This document shows, one piece after another, positions 1 through 5,218 of a stretch of DNA of 5,462 nucleotides. The notes beneath the pieces are model-generated. The model ran no database searches and was not told where the DNA came from. It saw only the letters and a list, made by a program, of their open reading frames with translations. Both the position numbers and the translations under genes were made by a program. Position 1 is the stretch's first letter, and the number at the start of each line of letters is the position of its first letter. The stretch spans positions 1-5,462 of the forward strand of contig UQVP01000040.1 in NCBI GenBank assembly GCA_900544605.1, written 5' to 3'. The DNA comes from an uncultured Mycoplasmatota bacterium (lineage in GTDB: Bacteria > Bacillota_I > Bacilli_A > RF39 > UBA660).

Positions 1-1
1 A

Positions 2-673
2 GATGGTAATGGAAATCTAACAGGTGCCGCACTACCAGATGGTAAATTAGAAATTAATATGAGTGGTAATAAACCAACATCAGGAACAGTAACAATAAAA
101 AATGGGGGAGTTTCTCAAAATGAAACAACAATGGTCGTAGGTGATTATGATGTTACATATAATCAAGAAAAAAATAAATATGAAGCAACAGGAAAAGGAA
201 ATGCATCATCAACAACAGTAGTGTATAGATGGTTAAAAGAAGTTGTAAGTATAGGAGATATAATAAATCCGAGTGATACATCTAAATTTACAAAAGATGC
301 AAGTACATTAGGAAAGAGTTATTATTTAAAGCATGTATTAGATAAAGACAATAAAGTAATAGAATCATATGCATGTGCAATACTAAAAAGTAAAGAATAT
401 TGTTTAACAGTTTTAGGTGTTGAATACGGATGGTCAGAAAATGAAGCAGATTATACAGGAAACATGTTAATATTAAAAAAATTAAAAGATGCAAAAATTG
501 AAGGAATAAGTTGCGATTTCAGTGAAGGCAATAGTAATGGTGGTTCTTACTGCAGGTATGACTCTGTTATTTTGAAAGTGTATCCATATGGTAATGTGAG
601 TGTGTTTGATATAGAAGATGGCTATTGTTCTGTCACTGGTGATGGTGGTTCTGTTTGTGCGTTAAAACCATAG
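2..673 (+). CDS. C-terminal part of a secreted pilin-like protein (5' end outside window)
   Basis: The frame is open from base 2 to a TAG at 671-673, giving 223 visible residues; the ATG at 59 has no ribosome binding site and is internal. The visible part is polar, rich in Thr, Gly, Asn and Ser, with no membrane segment. It contains an SGNKPTSGTVTIKNGG stretch of the kind I associate with the globular parts of prepilin-like proteins in uncultured Bacillota; this is recollection of a family pattern, not a search. Six cysteines (visible residues 125, 134, 171, 184, 209, 219) could form disulfides outside the cell. Residues 171-223 look like a separate small Gly/Ser/Tyr/Cys-rich beta domain. GC is about 29% up to base 510 and about 39% over 511-670, and codons switch from A-ending (aca, gta, gga) to tct, ggt and gtg. 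The prepilin at the right edge supports a pilin role. An adhesin or another surface protein is possible. Confidence 0.6.
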   Translation, partial: DGNGNLTGAALPDGKLEINMSGNKPTSGTVTIKNGGVSQNETTMVVGDYDVTYNQEKNKYEATGKGNASSTTVVYRWLKEVVSIGDIINPSDTSKFTKDASTLGKSYYLKHVLDKDNKVIESYACAILKSKEYCLTVLGVEYGWSENEADYTGNMLILKKLKDAKIEGISCDFSEGNSNGGSYCRYDSVILKVYPYGNVSVFDIEDGYCSVTGDGGSVCALKP

Positions 674-717
674 TTATGTTCTTTCATCTCAGAATTAAAA
701 TCTCAAAATCACAACTA
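671..717. repeat. Imperfect short inverted repeat overlapping the stop codon of the pilin-like gene
   Basis: The left arm TAGTTATG (671-678) contains the stop codon. The right arm CACAACTA (710-717) is its reverse complement except for one position, which would be a tolerated A/C mismatch in RNA. The 31 bases between them hold a direct repeat ATCTCA (686-691 and 700-705). It lies directly after the compositionally odd 3' end of the gene, so it might be a recombination boundary or a weak mRNA 3' hairpin. Repeats this short also occur by chance in AT-rich DNA. Confidence 0.25.
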
Positions 718-735
718 GATTAAATAATCACACAC

Positions 736-766
736 AAAAGCAGTTGATTTTTCAACTGTTTTTTCT
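736..766 (+). terminator. Rho-independent terminator of the pilin-like gene
   Basis: CAGTTGA (741-747) and TCAACTG (752-758) form a perfect 7-bp stem with a TTTT loop. It is preceded by AAAAG and followed by a T run, so the outer A/T bases can extend the helix. It sits 63 bases after the stop codon and should end the upstream transcript. Its T tail abuts the next promoter's -35 box. Confidence 0.85.
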
Positions 767-794
767 TTACTTTAATAGTAAAATATGCTAAAAT
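766..794 (+). promoter_or_regulatory. Sigma-A type promoter with extended -10, for the gene at 816
   Basis: A TTTACT -35 box (766-771) is separated by 17 bases from a TAAAAT -10 box (789-794), and TG at 786-787 gives an extended -10 (TGCTAAAAT). Transcription would start near 801, leaving a leader of about 15 bases that is little more than the ribosome binding site. Confidence 0.65.
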
Positions 795-815
795 ACAAGG
801 CACTGAGGTGAAACT

Positions 816-1274
816 ATGGAAGGAATAGAACTAAGGAAAGAACAAAACTTACAAAGAATATATAATGCTAGAGATGTTATTAATCAAGCTTTAATTAGTG
901 GTTTAATAACAAGTAATGATATTTTTAAATTATTGAGGTGTGATAAAGAATATATTTTATCAAGTCCTAAAAGTTATAAAGAGTTATTATTAAAACAAAT
1001 TGCTATTAATCCATTTTTATTATGTGATCAAGATAATCTTGATTTAAATGTTAAAAAGATAATACCTGTTTTATTAACATTAAGAAGTAATTCAGAAATA
1101 GATGAATTAGAAATGATGCAAGAACTTGATTTTATTAGCGAACAAGAATTAAAAGAAGAAATACAGATGGTAAAGTTTAACTATTATTTATCATCAGAAG
1201 ACGGAAGAAATATTCTAAAAAAGGGCCATGTTAAAAATGTAAAAGATAATGTTTTACGTAAAACAATAAAATAA
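816..1274 (+). CDS. Unrecognised small, probably alpha-helical protein, 152 aa
   Basis: I do not recognise this protein. The ATG at 816 is chosen because GAGGTG (805-810) lies 5 bases upstream; the frame ends at TAA 1272-1274. The product is rich in Leu, Ile, Lys, Glu and Asn, with alternating charged and hydrophobic residues throughout. It lacks a signal peptide or membrane segment, so it is probably soluble and mostly helical. Cysteines at 42 and 70 are far apart and do not form a metal motif. The lysine-rich C-terminal tail (from about residue 135) is basic. Codon use is T/A-ending like pheST, so it looks native rather than recently acquired. It has its own promoter and ends only 5 bases before the pheST -35 box, so it is a separate transcription unit. 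No catalytic motif is visible. The ribosome binding site, promoter and flanking terminator make it very likely a real gene. Confidence 0.8.
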   Translation: MEGIELRKEQNLQRIYNARDVINQALISGLITSNDIFKLLRCDKEYILSSPKSYKELLLKQIAINPFLLCDQDNLDLNVKKIIPVLLTLRSNSEIDELEMMQELDFISEQELKEEIQMVKFNYYLSSEDGRNILKKGHVKNVKDNVLRKTIK

Positions 1275-1278
1275 TAGA

Positions 1279-1306
1279 TTGAATTTAATTTTTAATATGG
1301 TATAAT
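1279..1306 (+). promoter_or_regulatory. Promoter of the pheST operon
   Basis: A TTGAAT -35 box (1279-1284) is followed after 16 bases by a perfect TATAAT -10 box (1301-1306), with TG at 1298-1299 giving an extended -10 (TGGTATAAT). Transcription should start near 1313, just before stem I of the T-box leader. Confidence 0.85.
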
Positions 1307-1312
1307 TATTTT

Positions 1313-1535
1313 GTTAAAGCTTAAAGCTGTGATGAAAAAGTAGTAATAAGTCTAATTATTAATAGAGATAAAGTGGTTGGTGGAAACTTTAAATAAATTC
1401 TTATGAATTCGTTTTCTAGCAATATAAAAGAAAATTTATATCGGTAACGCGTTATAGTTTTAAGGTGCTTTAAGCACAAATTAAGGTGGTACCACGTAAA
1501 CTCACGTCCTTATCTGGATAGTGAGTTTTTATTTT
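1313..1535 (+). promoter_or_regulatory. T-box riboswitch, tRNA-Phe specific (specifier UUC)
   Basis: This leader reads the charging state of tRNA-Phe and controls transcription into pheS. Stem I is traceable. The base pairs GCT (1326-1328) with AGC (1418-1420), next to a GTGATGA kink-turn-like strand. GAAAA (1334-1338) pairs with TTTTC (1412-1416). The specifier loop has AGTAGTA (1339-1345) facing GAA-TTC-G (1405-1411), so the codon is UUC at 1408-1410. ATAAG (1346-1350) pairs with CTTAT (1400-1404). The AGAGA motif is at 1364-1368, and a distal GGTTGGTGGAA loop is closed by AAAGT/ACTTT. Stem III is ATATAAA/TTTATAT (1422-1428, 1435-1441). The T-box AAGGTGGTACCACG is at 1483-1496, with TGGT (1487-1490) complementary to the ACCA end of tRNA-Phe. 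There is no room for stem II between stems I and III. Specifier and downstream gene agree, so the assignment is firm. Confidence 0.96.
1498..1535 (+). terminator. Regulated terminator of the pheST T-box leader
   Basis: AAACTCAC (1498-1505) pairs perfectly with GTGAGTTT (1521-1528), with an inner TCC/GGA helix (1507-1509, 1516-1518) and a T-rich tail to 1535. By analogy with other T-boxes it forms when charged tRNA-Phe is bound, and is avoided when uncharged tRNA stabilises the antiterminator that includes 1483-1496. Confidence 0.92.
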
Positions 1536-1548
1536 AGGAGGAGATATT

Positions 1549-2595
1549 ATGGTAGAAAAATTAAATGAACTATGTGAATTAGTACTTCATGAAATTAGTG
1601 AAGTAAATGATTTAAAAGCTTTAAATGATTTAAGAGTTACATATTTAGGTAAGAAAGGCCCTATTCAAGAGTTAAGTGCACACTTAAGAGAATTAAGTAT
1701 TGAAGAAAAGAAAAGTTTTGGGGCTGCTTTAAATTCTGTTACTAGTAAATTAAGTGAGGCAATTGATTCTAAACGTCATGAATTAGAAGAAATAGAATTA
1801 AATAAAAAATTAGAAAGTGAAAAAATTGATATTAGTTTACCTAGTACTAAAGTTGAAGTAGGAGCTCCTAATATTTTAGAAAAAGTTATTGAAGAAGTAG
1901 AAGAATTATTAATGTCTATGGGTTACGATGTTGTTGATGGTCCTGAAATAGAAGAAGATAAATTTAATTTTGAACTTTTAAATATACCAAAGGGTCATCC
2001 TGCTAGAGATGCACAAGATACATTCTATATTAAAGATGAAGAGTTACTTTTAAGAAGTCAAACTTCTCCTGTTCAAGCAAGAACAATGTTAAAAGGAAAT
2101 GGTGAAAAACCAATTAGAATGATTTGCCCTGGTAAAACTTATAGAAGGGATGATGATGATGCAACTCACTCACATCAATTTATGCAAATAGAGGGGTTAC
2201 TAGTAGATAAAGAGGTATCTTTATCTGATTTAAAAGGAACATTTGATTTAATTGCTAAAAAATTATTTGGTAAAGATTGTGTAACAAGATTTAGACCTAG
2301 TTATTATCAATTTACAGAACCATCAGTAGAAACAGATATTAGTTGTTTTAACTGTCATGGTAAAGGATGTAATATTTGTAAAAACACTGGTTGGATAACT
2401 GTTGCTGGTGCTGGTATTGTTCATCCTAATGTTTTAAGAAATTGTGGCTATGATCCAGAAGTATGGACTGGTTTTGCTTTTGGATTTGGAGCTGAAAGAC
2501 TTGCAATGCTTAAATATGGTATTAATGACATTAGAACATTCTATAATACTGATTTAAGAGAAAGTAAAGTATTTGATAGAAAGGAAAGTGAATAG
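1549..2595 (+). CDS. pheS: Phenylalanyl-tRNA synthetase alpha subunit
   Basis: This is the catalytic subunit of the cytoplasmic alpha2beta2 enzyme that charges tRNA-Phe with phenylalanine using ATP. It has 348 residues, the usual bacterial length. AGGAGG (1536-1541) lies 7 bases before the ATG. Residues 1-90 form the N-terminal helical, coiled-coil tRNA-contacting arm. From about 105 comes the class II synthetase core: GHPARD (149-154), QTSPVQAR (171-178), motif 2 RRDDDDATHSHQFMQIEG (199-216) and motif 3 GFAFGFGAERLAM (308-320). The small alanine in GFAFG is the known amino acid specificity position of the family. Four cysteines, C266, C269, C274 and C277 (CxxC-x4-CxxC), form a zinc-knuckle-like insertion that I recall in PheS of other Bacillota. 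The gene follows a tRNA-Phe T-box, and its TAG is one base before the pheT ATG, so the two are translationally coupled. Confidence 0.98.
   Translation: MVEKLNELCELVLHEISEVNDLKALNDLRVTYLGKKGPIQELSAHLRELSIEEKKSFGAALNSVTSKLSEAIDSKRHELEEIELNKKLESEKIDISLPSTKVEVGAPNILEKVIEEVEELLMSMGYDVVDGPEIEEDKFNFELLNIPKGHPARDAQDTFYIKDEELLLRSQTSPVQARTMLKGNGEKPIRMICPGKTYRRDDDDATHSHQFMQIEGLLVDKEVSLSDLKGTFDLIAKKLFGKDCVTRFRPSYYQFTEPSVETDISCFNCHGKGCNICKNTGWITVAGAGIVHPNVLRNCGYDPEVWTGFAFGFGAERLAMLKYGINDIRTFYNTDLRESKVFDRKESE
2580..2585 (+). promoter_or_regulatory. Ribosome binding site that sets the pheT start
   Basis: AAAGGA inside the 3' end of pheS lies 11 bases before the ATG at 2597. This supports ATG 2597 over the in-frame TTG at 2573, which has no such site and would add eight residues in front of the MISLNWVKDYV start typical of PheT. 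Confidence 0.7.
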
Positions 2596-2596
2596 T

Positions 2597-4966
2597 ATGA
2601 TTAGTTTAAATTGGGTAAAAGATTATGTTGATATTGAATCAGAAGATTTAAAAGAACTTGCTGTTAAAATTACTAAAGCTGGTATTAATGTAGAAAAAGT
2701 AATAACTAATCATATTGATCATTTAGTAATTGGTGAAGTTTTAGAATGTGTAGATCATCCTAATAGTGACCACTTACATATTTGTAAAGTAAATGTAGGA
2801 AATGAAGTTACCCAAATTGTATGTGGTGCTTCTAACGTAAGAGCTGGTATTAAAGTTATAGTTGCTCTTCCTGGAGCTATTCTCCCTGGTAACTTTGAAA
2901 TCAAAAAAGGCAGTATTCGTGGCGAAGAATCAAATGGTATGATTTGTGCCTTATTTGAACTAGGATTAGAGGAAAAAACAGAAGAAAATTATAATAAAGG
3001 AATTCATGAATTGGATAGTAATGCCCCAGTTGGCGAAGATCCATTAAAATATTTGGGATTAGATGATACTGTTTATGAATTAGATGTTCATAAGCATAGA
3101 AATAATGACTGTTATTACCACATTGGCTTTGCTTATGAAATAGCTACCATCTTAAATAAGAAGGTAACACTTCCTAATTTAGATTATAATGAGATTAGTG
3201 ATGATATAAATAATCACTTCAGTTTAAGTGTAGAAACTAAAAAATGTCCATATTACTTAGCTAAAATGGTTAAAGATGTTACTATCAAAGAGTCACCAGA
3301 TTTCATCAAAAAAAGATTAGTTTCTGCTGGTATGAGACCTATTAATAATGTTGTTGATATTTCTAACTATGTTATGCTTGAATATGGTCAACCAATGCAT
3401 TTTTTTGATAAAAATAAACTAGGAGATAAAATTGTTGTAAGAGATGCTAAAGAAGGAGAAGAAATTACTACTTTAGATGGTAAGGATAGAATTTTAAAAG
3501 CCAGTGATATTGTTATAACAGATGGAGAAAAGCCTGTATGTATAGCTGGAATAATGGGTGGCTTAAATACAGATGTTGATGAAAAAACTAAGGATATTTT
3601 AATTGAAAGTGCTATTTTTGATGCTGTTAGTATAAGATATACGGCTTCTAATTTAAACCTTAAAAGTGAAGCATCTATTAGATATGGTAAAGGATTAAAT
3701 TATGAATATACTATGGATGCCATTAATAGAGCTTGTCATTTACTAGAAAAATATGCAGATGCTAAAATATTAACTGGTATTGTAATGCATGATAACATTG
3801 ATAAAACTCCAAAAGTAGTTGAATTTAAACCTAGCGCTATTAACAATATGTTAGGAATAACTATTAGTGAAGAAGACATGGCTAGTGAATTAAATCGCCT
3901 TGATTTTAAATATACTAAAGAAGGAGATAAGTTTACTTGCACCATCCCAAATAGACGTTTAGATATTGAAGCTAATGTTAATGATATAGCTGAGGAAATT
4001 GGTAGACTTTATGGTTATCAAAATCTTGTTTCTACATTACCTAAGGGAGAGTTTAAAAGTGGAGTATATGTAGGTGATGTTAAATATCGTAAACTTATTT
4101 CTAAACGTTTAAGAGCTTTAGGACTTAATGAGTGTAAAACATATACTTTAGTAAGCCCAGATATGGCTAAATTATTTAATTATGAAAATAAGAACAAAAT
4201 AGTATTACCAAATCCAATGAGTGTTGATAAATCAGTCATTAGAGCTACTTTAATTCCATCGTTATTAAATATTTATGATTATAATAAAGCTCGTAAAGTA
4301 ACTGATGTTTGTATTTATGAAATAAGTAAAACTTATGATACTGATTTAACAGAAGATACTAAAGTTTCTGCTTTAATGAAAGGTAATTATTTAGTTAATA
4401 ATTGGCAAAACTTAAAAGTAAAAGTAGATTTTTATCTAGTTAAAGGTATTGTTGAAAACTTACTTGATTATTTAGGACTTAAAAACAGATATAGTTTTGT
4501 TAGTGATACTATTTCTGATTTACATCCTGGAATAAGCGCTAAAATAATTTTAGATAGAGAAGAAATTGGTATAATTGGACGTGTTCATCCAAATGTGAAG
4601 AAAGACGAAATATATGTTTTTGAACTTTCAATGAACAAATTAATAAAACAAATTAAACCATTAAAATATAAAGAAGCATCTAAATATCCAAGTATTACTA
4701 AAGATATGGCCTTTATTGTAAAAAAAGATGTTTCATCTAATGATATTCAAAGTATTATTAAAAAAGTTGGTGGAAGATTACTTACTGACATAGATGTCTT
4801 TGATGTATATGTTGGAGAAAATGTAGGTGATGATGAGAAATCAATTGCTTATACTCTAACATTCTCTGATCCAACACGTACTTTATCTGATGAAGAAGTA
4901 ACACAATTATTTAGGCAAATAATTGAAAAAGTTGAACAAACAGGTGCTAAGTTAAGAGATAAATAA
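2597..4966 (+). CDS. pheT: Phenylalanyl-tRNA synthetase beta subunit
   Basis: This is the non-catalytic subunit of the alpha2beta2 enzyme; it binds tRNA and hydrolyses mischarged Tyr-tRNA-Phe. It has 789 residues, full length for the family. The start at 2597 fits the conserved MISLNWVKDYV opening. Domains in order: an EMAP-like tRNA-binding OB fold at about 40-150 (VIGEVLECVDHPNSDHL, then CGASNVRAG); the B3/B4 editing domain at about 215-390, with GMRPINNVVDISNYVM, GQPMHFFD and GIMGGLNTDV; B5 at about 405-475, with the NRRLDIEANVNDIAEEIGRLYGY Mg-contact helix; the catalytic-like core at about 480-690 (VDFYLVKGIVENLLDYLG, HPGISAKI, GRVHPNV); and the C-terminal anticodon-binding ferredoxin-like domain at about 695-789 (YPSITKDMAF, FSDPTRTLSDEEV). 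One deviation: RYGKGLN at 362-368, where most bacterial PheT have R-F/Y-E-R/K-G. It is cotranscribed with pheS under the T-box. Confidence 0.98.
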   Translation: MISLNWVKDYVDIESEDLKELAVKITKAGINVEKVITNHIDHLVIGEVLECVDHPNSDHLHICKVNVGNEVTQIVCGASNVRAGIKVIVALPGAILPGNFEIKKGSIRGEESNGMICALFELGLEEKTEENYNKGIHELDSNAPVGEDPLKYLGLDDTVYELDVHKHRNNDCYYHIGFAYEIATILNKKVTLPNLDYNEISDDINNHFSLSVETKKCPYYLAKMVKDVTIKESPDFIKKRLVSAGMRPINNVVDISNYVMLEYGQPMHFFDKNKLGDKIVVRDAKEGEEITTLDGKDRILKASDIVITDGEKPVCIAGIMGGLNTDVDEKTKDILIESAIFDAVSIRYTASNLNLKSEASIRYGKGLNYEYTMDAINRACHLLEKYADAKILTGIVMHDNIDKTPKVVEFKPSAINNMLGITISEEDMASELNRLDFKYTKEGDKFTCTIPNRRLDIEANVNDIAEEIGRLYGYQNLVSTLPKGEFKSGVYVGDVKYRKLISKRLRALGLNECKTYTLVSPDMAKLFNYENKNKIVLPNPMSVDKSVIRATLIPSLLNIYDYNKARKVTDVCIYEISKTYDTDLTEDTKVSALMKGNYLVNNWQNLKVKVDFYLVKGIVENLLDYLGLKNRYSFVSDTISDLHPGISAKIILDREEIGIIGRVHPNVKKDEIYVFELSMNKLIKQIKPLKYKEASKYPSITKDMAFIVKKDVSSNDIQSIIKKVGGRLLTDIDVFDVYVGENVGDDEKSIAYTLTFSDPTRTLSDEEVTQLFRQIIEKVEQTGAKLRDK

Positions 4967-4978
4967 TGCATCAATATA

Positions 4979-5008
4979 TTGACACTACAAACAATAATAT
5001 TGTATACT
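4979..5008 (+). promoter_or_regulatory. Promoter for the structured leader and possibly the downstream prepilin gene
   Basis: A perfect TTGACA -35 box (4979-4984) is separated by 18 bases from TATACT (5003-5008). It starts 12 bases after the pheT stop. Transcription would begin near 5015, giving an RNA that meets a strong hairpin and then a terminator within about 155 bases. Confidence 0.75.
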
Positions 5009-5033
5009 TAATACAGTAAAGGACAGTGGTAGT

Positions 5034-5150
5034 ATGGTTAATATAACTTCAAAAGAATTATCAGAAAAACTAATCTTGGGTATATATAACCATACTATAA
5101 TATTAAATAATAAAGAAAACACAAAGTTTCTAGACTTTTTTATAGTCTAG
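5034..5150 (+). CDS. Possible 38-residue leader peptide (doubtful)
   Basis: An ATG at 5034 has AAAGGA (5018-5023) 10 bases upstream and opens a 38-codon frame ending in TAG at 5148-5150. The product is MVNITSKELSEKLILGIYNH followed by a short hydrophobic tail ending FLDFFIV. The start codon is buried in the stem of the 5030-5097 hairpin, and the last ~10 codons lie inside the terminator hairpin. Translating ribosomes would therefore disrupt both structures, as in a leader-peptide attenuator. There is no run of regulatory codons for one amino acid. It may equally be a chance frame in a non-coding RNA. Confidence 0.2.
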   Translation: MVNITSKELSEKLILGIYNHTIILNNKENTKFLDFFIV

Positions 5151-5168
5151 ATTTCCTTGTGTTTTTTA
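5116..5168 (+). terminator. Strong rho-independent terminator after pheT and before the prepilin gene
   Basis: AAAACACAA (5116-5124) pairs with TTGTGTTTT (5157-5165). Above a small internal loop, TCTAGACT (5129-5136) pairs with AGTCTAGA (5144-5151) around a seven-base AT loop. A T run follows. pheT has no nearer terminator, so this structure probably ends pheST transcripts as well as those from the 4979 promoter. Confidence 0.88.
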
Positions 5169-5218
5169 TTGTACCTTTACAAGTAAGTGAATCTAAATAA
5201 AAGAAGGAGGAAAAGAAG

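Larger units (their letters stand above)
5015..5168 (+). ncRNA. Candidate small RNA or attenuator leader upstream of the prepilin gene
   Basis: Between the promoter and the terminator the predicted RNA folds into one long hairpin. TAGTATGGTTA (5030-5040) pairs perfectly with TAACCATACTA (5087-5097), and five more A/T pairs (5041-5045 with 5081-5085) follow if A5086 bulges out. The terminator hairpin follows at 5116-5165. The prepilin start is at 5219, and I see no convincing promoter between the two. Either this unit is a free-standing RNA of about 150 bases, or it is a leader whose terminator must be passed for pilin expression. I do not see the conserved cores of cyclic-di-GMP riboswitches, a second T-box or other riboswitches I know. 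The promoter and both hairpins are seen; the function is inference. Confidence 0.45.

Noticed and set aside
59..61. ATG at 59 as the true start of the left gene
   Set aside because: The same frame is open to the window edge, no Shine-Dalgarno sequence precedes it, and the residues before it look like part of the same domain.
288..494. 68-codon frame on the minus strand
   Set aside because: It lies wholly inside the pilin-like gene, has Leu/His/Ile-rich composition typical of an antisense shadow of A-rich codons, and no independent support.
512..673. Variable repeat of a diversity-generating retroelement
   Set aside because: The C-terminus lacks the C-type-lectin-like signature and adenine-targeted codon pattern expected, and there is no template repeat or reverse transcriptase in the window.
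2573..2596. Upstream in-frame TTG start for pheT
   Set aside because: It would add eight residues overlapping pheS with no ribosome binding site, while the ATG at 2597 has one and begins the conserved MISLNWVKDYV.
3736..3945. 69-codon frame on the minus strand within pheT
   Set aside because: It is an antisense shadow of a clearly conserved coding region.
5030..5097. Inverted repeats of an invertible promoter or phase switch
   Set aside because: The promoter lies outside the repeats, only 46 bases separate the perfect arms, and the arms fit an RNA hairpin better.
5169..5198. Weak promoter (TTGTAC, 18 bases, TAAATA) just before the prepilin gene
   Set aside because: Both boxes match poorly and the start would fall within the ribosome binding site.
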